From positions 1 through 55,436 of the forward strand of contig CAZORA010000014.1 of NCBI GenBank assembly GCA_964582225.1: a stretch of 55,436 bases of DNA, in the 5' to 3' direction. Position 1 is the first letter of the stretch. Each line of letters opens with the position of its first letter. The translations under genes and the position numbers were made by a program. Shown in pieces: positions 7,550-15,579 of the stretch. This DNA is from Dokdonella_A sp964582225 (GTDB taxonomy: Bacteria > Pseudomonadota > Gammaproteobacteria > Xanthomonadales > Rhodanobacteraceae). The notes under the pieces are model-generated. The model saw nothing but the letters and a program-made list of their open reading frames with translations, searched no databases and was not told the DNA's origin.

Positions 7550-9649
7550 ATGAAAACGAGGATTTTCCTGGCCGCCGTGCTGTTCATCTGGGGCGGCGCG
7601 GCGCTGGCCGACGACCTGTCCAACGAGCGCCTGCCGAAGCAAGGTCTGGAGGCCGGTCAGGCCGTCTACAACGCGAACTGCGCCGCCTGCCACCAGCCGG
7701 ACGGCAAGGGCCTCACCGGCGCCTTTCCGCCGCTGGCCGGCGCGGACTATTTGAAGGCCCACACGCCGCAGGAAATCGCGCGCTTGGTGCTGCAGGGCAT
7801 CGTCGGCGAAATCACCGTGAACGGGGTCAAGTTCAACAACGCGATGCCGGCGCAGAGCCATCTGAGCGACGCCGAGATTGCCTCGGTCCTGAATTACGTC
7901 TACGCCAGCTGGGGCAACCCGGGCGCGAAGTTGACCGCAAAGGAAGTCACCGCGATCCGCGGCGAGCTCCAGGTCAGCCGCGACAAGGCGCAGGGTGAAG
8001 TCCACCCCGATACCCGCCAGTCCGAAATGGCCTTCGGCGGCGCGCCGCTGGCGATGAGCGGCAAGAAAGCCGCGGATGCCGACGAGGAGGCTGCGCGCGG
8101 GCCGCAGCTCGACGACGCGGAGATGGCCGAGGCCACGGAAATCTATTTCCAGCGCTGCGCCGGCTGTCACGGCGTGCTGCGCAAGGGCGCCACCGGAAAG
8201 GCGCTGACGCCGGACATCACCCGCGCCAAGGGCACCGATTACCTGAAGGCTCTGATCACCTACGGCTCCCCGGCCGGCATGCCGAACTGGGGCAGCTCCG
8301 GTGATCTGACCGCCGCGCAGATCGACACCATGGCGCGCTTCCTGCAGCTCGAGCCACCGGCGCCGCCGGAATGGGGTATGCCGGAAATGCGCGACAGCTG
8401 GAAGGTGATGGTGCCGGTCGAGGCGCGACCGACGAGGAAGGAAAATGACTACAACATCGACAACTTCTTCGCCGTTACCCTGCGCGACTCGGGCGAGATC
8501 GCCCTGATCGACGGCGACACCAAGCAGATCGTCAGCATCATCAAGACCGGCTACGCAGTCCACATCTCGCGCCTGTCTCACTCCGGCCGCTATGTCTACA
8601 CGATCGGTCGCGACGGCAAGATCGACCTGATCGACCTGTGGATGAAGGTTCCCGATCGCGTTGCCGAGATCAAGATCGGCCTCGAGGCGCGCTCGGTCGA
8701 AACCTCGAAGTACAAGGGCTACGAGGACAAGCTGGCGATCGCCGGCGCCTACTGGCCGCCGCAGTTCGTGATCATGGACGGCCCGACCTTGGAGCCGCTG
8801 AAGATCGTCTCCACCCGCGGCCCGACCGTCGACACGCAGGAATATCACCCCGAGCCGCGCGTGGCTGCGATCGTCGCCAGCCACGAGCATCCCGATTTCA
8901 TCGTCAACGTAAAGGAGACCGGGCGCGTGCTGCTGGTCGACTACAGCGACCTCGACGCGCTCTCGATCAAGACGCTCGACGCTGCGCGTTTCCTGCATGA
9001 CGGCGGCTGGGATTCGACCAAGCGCTACTTCCTGACTGCGGCCAACAACTCCGACAAGATCGCCGTGGTTGACTCGCGCGAACGCAAGATGGCCGCTCTG
9101 ATCGACGTCGACAAGACTCCGCACCCGGGTCGCGGCGCCAACTTCCTGCATCCGGAATACGGGCCGGTGTGGGCGACCTCGGCGCTTGGCAACGAAAAGG
9201 TCACCCTGATTGCCACCGATCCTGAAGGTCACCCGAAAGACGCCTGGAAAGTGGTCCAGGTGCTGAAGGGCCAGGGCGGCGGTTCGCTCTTCGTCAAGAC
9301 CCACCCGAAGTCGAAGCACCTCTGGGTGGACACCACGCTGAACCCCGACCCGAAGATCTCGCAGTCGGTGGCGGTGTTCGACATCGCTCGTCTCGACCGC
9401 GGTTACAAGGTCCTGCCGATCGCCGACTGGGCCAAGCTGGGCGAAGGTCCGAAGCGGATCGTGCAGCCGGAATACAACGCCGGCGGCGACGAGGTCTGGT
9501 TCTCGGTTTGGAACGGCAAGGACCAACGGAGCGCGATCGTGGTCGTCGACGACCGGACCCTGCGCCTGAAGAAGGTGATCAAGGATCCGCGCATCATCAC
9601 CCCGACCGGCAAGTTCAACGTACACAACACGGTCGGCGATATCTACTGA
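7550..9649 (+). CDS. nirS: Cytochrome cd1 nitrite reductase with an additional N-terminal cytochrome c domain
   Basis: Periplasmic dissimilatory nitrite reductase (nitrite to NO) of denitrification. 699 residues: signal peptide 1-20, a first cytochrome c domain with CAACH (Cys44-His48), a linker, a second cytochrome c domain with CAGCH (Cys203-His207), then the eight-bladed d1 propeller from about residue 290. The d1 domain is close to Pseudomonas and Paracoccus NirS: proximal haem d1 ligand His338 in YAVHISRLSHSG, catalytic distal His483 (RFLHDGGWD) and His525 (KTPHPGRGANF), spaced 42 residues as in P. aeruginosa, and the terminal TPTGKFNVHNT. P. aeruginosa NirS is 568 residues with one c domain, so this is a natural fusion. 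No haem d1 synthesis gene (nirF, D, L, G, H, J, E) or nirM/nirC is in the window. Confidence 0.95.
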   Translation: MKTRIFLAAVLFIWGGAALADDLSNERLPKQGLEAGQAVYNANCAACHQPDGKGLTGAFPPLAGADYLKAHTPQEIARLVLQGIVGEITVNGVKFNNAMPAQSHLSDAEIASVLNYVYASWGNPGAKLTAKEVTAIRGELQVSRDKAQGEVHPDTRQSEMAFGGAPLAMSGKKAADADEEAARGPQLDDAEMAEATEIYFQRCAGCHGVLRKGATGKALTPDITRAKGTDYLKALITYGSPAGMPNWGSSGDLTAAQIDTMARFLQLEPPAPPEWGMPEMRDSWKVMVPVEARPTRKENDYNIDNFFAVTLRDSGEIALIDGDTKQIVSIIKTGYAVHISRLSHSGRYVYTIGRDGKIDLIDLWMKVPDRVAEIKIGLEARSVETSKYKGYEDKLAIAGAYWPPQFVIMDGPTLEPLKIVSTRGPTVDTQEYHPEPRVAAIVASHEHPDFIVNVKETGRVLLVDYSDLDALSIKTLDAARFLHDGGWDSTKRYFLTAANNSDKIAVVDSRERKMAALIDVDKTPHPGRGANFLHPEYGPVWATSALGNEKVTLIATDPEGHPKDAWKVVQVLKGQGGGSLFVKTHPKSKHLWVDTTLNPDPKISQSVAVFDIARLDRGYKVLPIADWAKLGEGPKRIVQPEYNAGGDEVWFSVWNGKDQRSAIVVVDDRTLRLKKVIKDPRIITPTGKFNVHNTVGDIY

Positions 9650-9665
9650 TCGGCAGCCGACTCGC

Positions 9666-9699
9666 GGCCCTCTTCCGCAAACGCGGAGGAGGGCCTTTT
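9666..9699 (+). terminator. Rho-independent terminator after nirS
   Basis: Thirteen-base stem (GGCCCTCTTCCGC with GCGGAGGAGGGCC, one G-U pair), AAAC loop, then TTTT, beginning 17 bp after the nirS stop. It separates nirS from the M13 peptidase gene. Confidence 0.85.
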
Positions 9700-9883
9700 G
9701 GTCCTGCAGCGGTTGGCGAAATCAAGCCCTCGAGCCGCCGCCAACGAGGCGGCGCGAACCGTTTCTCGCCTTGTCGGACGTCCCTGCCTATCATGGCCGA
9801 CCATATGCCCTTTGCCGGTCTCGAACGGGACCAGCGCGCGACGCACGCGGGGCGCCGCTTCCGCTTCGCTGCCGAGACCGCTC

Positions 9884-11998
9884 ATGTCCGATCTGCATCG
9901 CGCTCTTTGTCTTGCACTTTTGACCAGTGCCCTCGCGGCCTGCGCGCCTTCCGAGTCGCCACCACCAGCGGCCGTCCCAAGGTCGGCACCTGAGCCCGCC
10001 GTCGTCGTGACGAGCAGCGCGCCGGTGTTCGGCAGCTTCGGCTTTGATGCGACGGGGATGGATCGCGACGTCGCCCCGGGCGATGATTTCTTCGACTACG
10101 CGAACGGCCGCTGGGTCGCCAGCACCGCGATTCCGCCGGATCGGGCAAGCTACAACAGCTTTTCACGGCTCGCCGAGCAGGCGCTCAAGGACACCCGCGC
10201 CATCGCCGAGGACGCAGCTTCCACCCAGGACGCGACGGGCGAGCTGCTGAAGATCGGCGACTACTACGACGCCTTCATGGACGTCGATGCCATCGAGGCC
10301 GCGGGCAGTGCGCCGATCCAGGCAGCGCTCGAGGATATCGCCATGCTCGGTGACAAGGTCGGCTTGGCGCGCGCGCTCGGTGCCGGCCTGCGCGCCGACG
10401 TCGACCTGCTGAACGCGACCGACTTCCACACCGCGAATCTGTTTGGCCTGTGGGTCGCGCCGAACCTGCTGGCGCCAGACAGTCAGGTGCCCTACCTGGT
10501 GCAGGGTGGCCTGGTGATGCCCGACCGCGACTTTTATCTCGGCGAAGGTCGCATGGCGGAGCTGCGCGCGCAGTACCGCCTGTACGCGGTGCGGCTGCTC
10601 GAGCTCGGCGGCGTCGGCGACGCCGAGGCGCGCGCCGCGCGCGTGCTGGCGCTGGAGGTCGCGATCGCCCGCGTGCACGCGAGCCAGGTCGAAACCAATG
10701 ACGTCGAGAAGGGCGCCAACTCCTGGCAGATGGGTGACTTCGCCCAGCGCGCACCGGGGCTCGACTGGGCGGCCTTCTTCGACGGCGCGGCGCTTTCGGG
10801 CCAGCAGCGCTTCATCGTCTGGCAGCCGCAAGCCCTGATCGGAATTGCTGCGCTGGTCGGCAGCGAGCCGCTCGAAGCCTGGCAGGACTGGCTCCGCGTG
10901 CACGCGCTGGACGCTGCCGCGCCTTACCTGCCGCGCGCCTTCGCCGACGCTCATTTTGCCTTCCACGGCACTGCGCTGTCCGGCACGCCGGAACAGCGCG
11001 AGCGCTGGAAGCGCGGCGTCGACGAGCTGAATTCGGCCCTGGGCGAGGCGGTCGGCCGCATCTACGTCGAGCGGCACTTCGCGGCCGCGACCAAGCAGAG
11101 CGCGGAAGCGATGGTTGCTGATCTCGTGCGCGCTTTTGGCCAGCGCATCGATCGTCTGCAGTGGATGAGCGGCGAGACCCGCACCCGCGCTGCCGCCAAG
11201 CTCGCCGGCCTGCGCGTGGGCATCGGCTATCCCGAGCGCTGGCGCGATTATTCCGCGCTCGAGATTCGCCGCGGCGATGCGCTCGGCAACGCGCGCCGCG
11301 CCGCACGCTTCGAATATCAGCGAAATCTGGCCAAGCTCGGCCAGCCGGCCGATCACGACGAGTGGTTCATGCTGCCGCAGACGGTCAACGCGTTGAACGT
11401 ACCGCTGGAAAACCGCCTGATCTTTCCGGCCGCGATCCTGCAGGCGCCGTTTTTCGATCCGGCGGCGGATGCTGCCGTCAACTACGGTGCGATCGGCGCC
11501 GTGATTGGCCATGAGATCAGCCACAGCTTCGACGACAGCGGAGCGATGTTCGATGGCACCGGACGCCTGTCGAACTGGTGGACCGCCGCCGATCTCGAGC
11601 ACTTTCGGGCCGCCGGCGCGGCGCTGGCCGCGCAGTTCGACGGCTACCGGCCCTTCCCCGACCTTGCCGTCAACGGTGAGCTCACCCTCGGCGAGAACAT
11701 CGCCGACCTCGCCGGCCTTGCCACCGCCCTCGATGCCTGGCGGCTCGAGCACGCCGCCGGCGCGCGGGATCTGGACGGCTTCAGCCCCGAGCAGCGCCTG
11801 TTCCTCGGCTGGGCGCAGGCCTGGCGCGGGAAGATGCGCGAGCCCGCGCTGCGTAACGCCGTCCTGACCAACGTCCACGCGCCGGTCCGCTATCGCGCGC
11901 TCACGGTGCGCAACCTCGATGCCTGGTACGCGGCCTTCGAGGTGCGCCCGGGGCAAAGCCTCTATCTGACGGACGAGCAGCGGGTGCGCATCTGGTGA
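9884..11998 (+). CDS. M13 family zinc metallopeptidase lipoprotein (neprilysin-like)
   Basis: 704-residue endopeptidase that is predicted to trim peptides in the periplasm or at the outer membrane. Lipoprotein signal at the N terminus (LALLTSALAAC, lipidated Cys20), then a Pro/Ala linker and the ASGRW-type start of the M13 domain (YANGRWVASTAIPPDR). Zinc site: HEISH at residues 543-547 within VIGHEISHSFDD, third ligand Glu604 in GENIADLAG. The protein ends in VRIW, like other M13 enzymes. The open frame starts at 9698, but the ATG at 9884 yields the lipoprotein signal and is preferred; its ribosome binding site is weak. Same strand as the following short-chain reductase, 6 bp apart. Confidence 0.92.
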   Translation: MSDLHRALCLALLTSALAACAPSESPPPAAVPRSAPEPAVVVTSSAPVFGSFGFDATGMDRDVAPGDDFFDYANGRWVASTAIPPDRASYNSFSRLAEQALKDTRAIAEDAASTQDATGELLKIGDYYDAFMDVDAIEAAGSAPIQAALEDIAMLGDKVGLARALGAGLRADVDLLNATDFHTANLFGLWVAPNLLAPDSQVPYLVQGGLVMPDRDFYLGEGRMAELRAQYRLYAVRLLELGGVGDAEARAARVLALEVAIARVHASQVETNDVEKGANSWQMGDFAQRAPGLDWAAFFDGAALSGQQRFIVWQPQALIGIAALVGSEPLEAWQDWLRVHALDAAAPYLPRAFADAHFAFHGTALSGTPEQRERWKRGVDELNSALGEAVGRIYVERHFAAATKQSAEAMVADLVRAFGQRIDRLQWMSGETRTRAAAKLAGLRVGIGYPERWRDYSALEIRRGDALGNARRAARFEYQRNLAKLGQPADHDEWFMLPQTVNALNVPLENRLIFPAAILQAPFFDPAADAAVNYGAIGAVIGHEISHSFDDSGAMFDGTGRLSNWWTAADLEHFRAAGAALAAQFDGYRPFPDLAVNGELTLGENIADLAGLATALDAWRLEHAAGARDLDGFSPEQRLFLGWAQAWRGKMREPALRNAVLTNVHAPVRYRALTVRNLDAWYAAFEVRPGQSLYLTDEQRVRIW

Positions 11999-12004
11999 GT
12001 ACCG

Positions 12005-12751
12005 ATGACGTCGCGCGCAGCAATGGCTGAAACCCGCCGCGCGCTGGTCACCGGCGGCAGCGGCGACATTGGCGGTGCGATCGCCCGTGCGCTGGGCGCC
12101 GCCGGCTGCGAGGTGCTGGTGCACGGCCACAGCCACCTCGCGCGTGCGCAGAGCGTGGTCGCGGCGATCGAGGCCGGCGGCGGCGCGGCGCGCGCACTCG
12201 CCTTCGACCTGACCAACGGCCCGGCGACCCGCGCGGTGCTCGAAGCGGAGCTCGAGCGCGGGCCGATCCAGATTCTGGTCCACAACGCCGGCATCCACGA
12301 CGACGCGCCGCTTGCCGGTATGAGCGAAGCGCAGTGGCGGCGGGTGATCGACGTCTCGCTGCACGGCTTTTTTCACGTCACCCGCCCGCTGCTGCTGGCG
12401 ATGGCGCGCGCGCGCTGGGGACGGATCGTCAGCGTGTCGTCCGTGTCTGCCCTGCTCGGCAACCGCGGCCAGGTCAACTACGCCGCGGCCAAGTCCGCGC
12501 TGCACGGCGCGACCCGCTCGTTGGCGCGGGAAATGGCCTCGCGCGGCATCACTGCCAACGTGGTGGCGCCGGGGGTGATCGCCGGCCGCATGAGCGAAGG
12601 CAGCTTCGGCACCGAGCAGATCAAGGCCCTGGTCCCGGCCGCTCGCGCCGGTCGCCCCGAGGAGGTTGCCGCGCTGGTCGCCTTTCTCTGCTCGGATGCG
12701 GCGGGCTACGTCAACGGCCAGGTGATCGGCGTCAACGGCGGCATGGCTTGA
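12005..12751 (+). CDS. 3-oxoacyl-ACP reductase-like short-chain dehydrogenase (FabG/aryl-polyene ketoreductase type)
   Basis: 248-residue SDR that would reduce a 3-ketoacyl-ACP with NADPH. Cofactor loop TGGSGDIG (residues 16-23), NAG motif, catalytic Ser146, Tyr159 and Lys163 (NYAAAK), and the C-terminal GQVIGVNGGMA seen in FabG enzymes. GGTGAG overlapping the peptidase stop supports the ATG at 12005; an internal ATG at 12023 is an alternative. It converges on the ketosynthase/chain-length-factor/glycosyltransferase operon. Its stop (12749-12751) directly abuts the glycosyltransferase stop on the other strand. Given the neighbours it most probably serves polyene chain reduction, as the ketoreductase of aryl polyene clusters does. 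A role in ordinary fatty acid synthesis cannot be excluded. Confidence 0.85.
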   Translation: MTSRAAMAETRRALVTGGSGDIGGAIARALGAAGCEVLVHGHSHLARAQSVVAAIEAGGGAARALAFDLTNGPATRAVLEAELERGPIQILVHNAGIHDDAPLAGMSEAQWRRVIDVSLHGFFHVTRPLLLAMARARWGRIVSVSSVSALLGNRGQVNYAAAKSALHGATRSLAREMASRGITANVVAPGVIAGRMSEGSFGTEQIKALVPAARAGRPEEVAALVAFLCSDAAGYVNGQVIGVNGGMA

Positions 12752-13519
12752 TCAGAAGTCGAGAGGCGGATCGACCACCAGCGGTGGTCGTCCGTGCGAG
12801 CTGCGATAGCTTGCCACCACGCTGCCGTAGTGGACCACGCGGCGGATCGTGTACCAGGTGATGCGAGTGACGTCGCGTACCGGGCGGAAGTGGCTGCCGC
12901 GCGAGCCACCCTCATAGCGCGAGTCGATCGGCACCGAGACCACGCCGAGCGCGCGCTCGCGCGTCGCAGCGATCAGCAGCGCGGCCTCGAACACGAAATC
13001 CTCTGCCGTGAGGCTTTCCGCCAGCTCCAGAGCGGCCAGCGGATAGTAGCGCTGGCCGCTCTGCGTGTCGGCTACGGGAATCCCGCAGCCCCAGGAAATT
13101 CCCCAGTCGGCCACGGCGTTGGCGCGCCGCCGCGCGGCAGGCTGGCTCTCCTTGTTGCGGATTCGCGCGCCGATCACGATGTGCTCCGGGTGCGCGCGGG
13201 CCGCGGCCAGCAGGCGCGGAATGTCGGCGGCCAGATGCTGGCCGTCGCCGTCCATGCTGAGCACCGCGTCGAAGCCGAGCTCGCGGGCGCGGCGGAAGCC
13301 TTCGCGCAGGCTGTGGCCCTTGCCGAGGGGCCGCGGGTGGTGAATGCGCTCGATCGGCAGGTCAGCGACCCGCGCCAGGGTCTGGTCGCTCGAGCCGTCG
13401 TCGATCAGGATCAGCCGGGAACAAATTGCCAGCGCCTCGCTGACTACGCGACGGATGGCGCGCTCCTCGTTCAGCGCCGGGATCACCACGGCGACTCGTG
13501 TCGGATCGGTCGCGCTCAT
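12752..13519 (-). CDS. Family 2 glycosyltransferase
   Basis: 255-residue GT-A-fold glycosyltransferase. Visible: VAVVIPALNEERAIRRVV at the N terminus, LIDDGSSDQTL (nucleotide binding), and the metal-binding MDGDGQH. The C-terminal half has DTQSGQRYYPL and ITWYTIRRVVHYGS, with no multi-pass membrane region. Similar glycosyltransferases occur in aryl polyene and xanthomonadin clusters. ATG at 13517-13519 overlaps the chain-length-factor stop by 4 bp, so the two are translationally coupled. The acceptor is not predictable; attachment of the polyene to a carrier or lipid is an inference from context. Confidence 0.85.
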   Translation of the reverse strand: MSATDPTRVAVVIPALNEERAIRRVVSEALAICSRLILIDDGSSDQTLARVADLPIERIHHPRPLGKGHSLREGFRRARELGFDAVLSMDGDGQHLAADIPRLLAAARAHPEHIVIGARIRNKESQPAARRRANAVADWGISWGCGIPVADTQSGQRYYPLAALELAESLTAEDFVFEAALLIAATRERALGVVSVPIDSRYEGGSRGSHFRPVRDVTRITWYTIRRVVHYGSVVASYRSSHGRPPLVVDPPLDF

Positions 13520-14268
13520 GGCGCAATTGTCAGCCGCAGCGCGGCGCCGCCGTCGGCGGGTAGCGCGAGTTCGGCGGGGCGCCCGGCGGCCAAGGCCGCG
13601 AGCAGCGCTGGCGCCGGCTCCACCTGCGGCATCGACGCGTTCGGCGCGCGCTGCATCGTGAGCCGTGGTCCATCTTGCGCGTCGCTCCTCGCGTTCAGAA
13701 CGAGGGCGAGGCCGAGCGTGGCGTCGGCGCCGAGGGTGACGGCCAGCGGGCCGTCGGCGGCCGCCTCGCAGGCGATCAGCAGCACCGGGCGCGCGTCGGC
13801 GAGTGACTGCAGACTCGCCTCCAGCAAGCCTGCGGCGAGACTGCCGGCAGCGGCACTGATGGCGGTCGACGGGGCGCGGCAGGCGCCGGCAACGGTCCAG
13901 TAGCCGATCGCGGCGTTGTGCACGGAGTTGTGGAAGCGGGTCGGCGAGAGCTCGCGCGGGTTCAAAGCGAGCGTCGCGCAAATCGAGTCGGCGGTGGCCA
14001 GGTCGCCGTGCGCCGAGCTGAATACGCAGGGCAGCTCGGCCGGTGCCCGCGCAGCCGCCGCGCAGGCCTGCGCAGCCACCTCGCAAGCGAGCAGGATCAG
14101 CGGCGAAGCGCGCCTGCGCTCGGCCGGCGCGAGACTCGTTGCCGGCGGCCGCGCAAGGCTGCCCGCCGCGACCCGGCCTCCGCGCAGAAGCGCGGCCGCA
14201 GTGGCCCAGTCACCCCATTGGGGCGACCAGCAGCCGATGCCCTCGACACGCACCTCGAGCGCGTTCAT
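13516..14268 (-). CDS. Ketosynthase-like chain-length factor (aryl polyene type)
   Basis: 250-residue short beta-ketoacyl-synthase-like protein of the type found as partner of aryl polyene ketosynthases. The thiolase-like core is recognisable (RFHNSVHNAAIGYW, RAPSTAISAAAGSLAAGL), but the position of the active-site Cys is occupied by Ser/Ala residues, so it should be catalytically inert and set chain length in a heterodimer with the adjacent ketosynthase. ATG at 14266-14268 overlaps the ketosynthase stop by 4 bp. An upstream extension of 42 codons is Arg-rich antisense-like sequence inside the ketosynthase gene and was excluded. Confidence 0.82.
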   Translation of the reverse strand: MNALEVRVEGIGCWSPQWGDWATAAALLRGGRVAAGSLARPPATSLAPAERRRASPLILLACEVAAQACAAAARAPAELPCVFSSAHGDLATADSICATLALNPRELSPTRFHNSVHNAAIGYWTVAGACRAPSTAISAAAGSLAAGLLEASLQSLADARPVLLIACEAAADGPLAVTLGADATLGLALVLNARSDAQDGPRLTMQRAPNASMPQVEPAPALLAALAAGRPAELALPADGGAALRLTIAP

Positions 14269-15509
14269 GCTGACCCGCCCGCCGCGCCACCGGCGAAGAT
14301 CAGCGTGCAGTTGTTGCCGCCGAAGCCGAACGAGTTGCTGAGCACGACGCGCAGCGCGCGTGACTCGTTGGCGAAAGCGAAGGATGGAGTGCAAGCCGGA
14401 TCGGGCGCGTCGACGTCGAGGCCGCCGGGCACCAGGCCCTCGCGTATGGCGATCAGACTCAGCGCCGCTTCGAGGATGCCGGCGGCGCCCAAACAGTGCC
14501 CGGTCCAGGCCTTGGTCGAACTGGCGCGCGTGCTCGAGCCGAACAGCGCGCTGATCACCCGCGCTTCCACCGCGTCGTTCTTCGCCGTCGCGGTGCCGTG
14601 CAGGTTGACGTAGTCGACGGCGTCCGCGGTGAGGCCCGCACGCGCCAGCGCGTCCTCGATCGCACGCCGCGCGCCGAGCCCCTCCGGGTGCGGACTCGAC
14701 ATGTGATACGCATCGGAGGATTCCCCATAGCCAAGCAGGCGCGGTGCCGCCGACGGGCCGTCGCGTTCGAGCAGGGCGAAGCCGGCCGCCTCGCCAAGTG
14801 ATAGCCCGCGCCGCTCCGCAGCGAACGGCCGACAGGGCTCGGGCGACAGCAGCTCGAGCGAAGCGAAGCCATACAGCACGCTGCCGCAGAGCGAATCTAC
14901 CCCGCCGAGGATCACCGCGTCGGCCACGCCGCAGCGCAGCAGCCGCTCACCGACGGCGAAGATCTTGGCGCTCGATGAGCAGGCGGTGGACACCGTGAGA
15001 CAGGGCCCGCGGCTGCCGAGCACCGCTTCGAGAAAGAGCCCGAGCGAATGTGGAGCGTGCAGGCGCGGATCGTCGAGCGCCGCCGGAAAGCGCCCGTCCT
15101 CGAGATTCGCATATGCTGCCTCGGTGGCGCCGATGCTGGCGGTCGAGGTGCCCACCACGAGCGCGACCCGATCCGCCCCGTGCCGTTCGATCGCGGCAGC
15201 TGCCGCGTCCGCGAAGCCGTCCTCGCTCAGGCCGAGCCAGGCCAGCCGATGATTACGGCTGTCGAGGCTCGCCAGCGCGGTCGGCAGCGTCGTCGCCTCG
15301 ATGCCGTCCACGCGGCCGATCCAGCAGGGCAGCGGCTCGCAGGTGAAGTCGTTCGGCCGCAGGCCGCTGCGCTGCTCCCACAGCGCGCGCGCATGCGCCT
15401 TCAGGCCGCGGCCGAGCGCGGACGTGGCGGTGCAGGCGGTGATGGCGAGCGGTGCGATCCGGCCGGGCACGCGGTGATGGGCAGCGGGAAGACCGGCGAA
15501 GTATGACAT
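14265..15509 (-). CDS. Beta-ketoacyl-ACP synthase (aryl polyene/FabF type)
   Basis: 414-residue condensing enzyme with an intact Cys-His-His triad: Cys177 in STACSSSAK, His304 in NLHGTATAKND, His338 in TGHCLGAAG, and the C-terminal NSFGFGGNN. Elongates an ACP-bound chain with malonyl-ACP. It is the first gene of a coupled operon with the chain-length factor and the glycosyltransferase, and the ketoreductase converges from the other side. This matches part of an aryl polyene cluster (pigment of the outer membrane), but acyl carrier proteins, dehydratases, the aryl-CoA ligase and export genes are not present in the window. Divergent from hemF, about 70 bp apart. Confidence 0.9.
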   Translation of the reverse strand: MSYFAGLPAAHHRVPGRIAPLAITACTATSALGRGLKAHARALWEQRSGLRPNDFTCEPLPCWIGRVDGIEATTLPTALASLDSRNHRLAWLGLSEDGFADAAAAAIERHGADRVALVVGTSTASIGATEAAYANLEDGRFPAALDDPRLHAPHSLGLFLEAVLGSRGPCLTVSTACSSSAKIFAVGERLLRCGVADAVILGGVDSLCGSVLYGFASLELLSPEPCRPFAAERRGLSLGEAAGFALLERDGPSAAPRLLGYGESSDAYHMSSPHPEGLGARRAIEDALARAGLTADAVDYVNLHGTATAKNDAVEARVISALFGSSTRASSTKAWTGHCLGAAGILEAALSLIAIREGLVPGGLDVDAPDPACTPSFAFANESRALRVVLSNSFGFGGNNCTLIFAGGAAGGSA

Positions 15510-15579
15510 GCGTCAAGTACCGGACAGCCCCGCGCCACGACACTGTGCGCCTTCTGCCCATTGGCAACCGGAGCGGCTC

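Noticed and set aside
7526..9625. Long minus-strand frame covering nirS
   Set aside because: Antisense shadow of nirS; translation has no recognisable domains and the plus frame is unequivocal.
10163..12505. 780-codon minus-strand frame over the M13 peptidase and reductase
   Set aside because: High-GC antisense artefact; Arg/Ala/Val-rich sequence without motifs.
12749..12754. Abutting stop codons (TGATCA) of the ketoreductase and glycosyltransferase genes
   Set aside because: Simply two convergent genes meeting; TGA TCA is what adjacent TGA stops on opposite strands look like.
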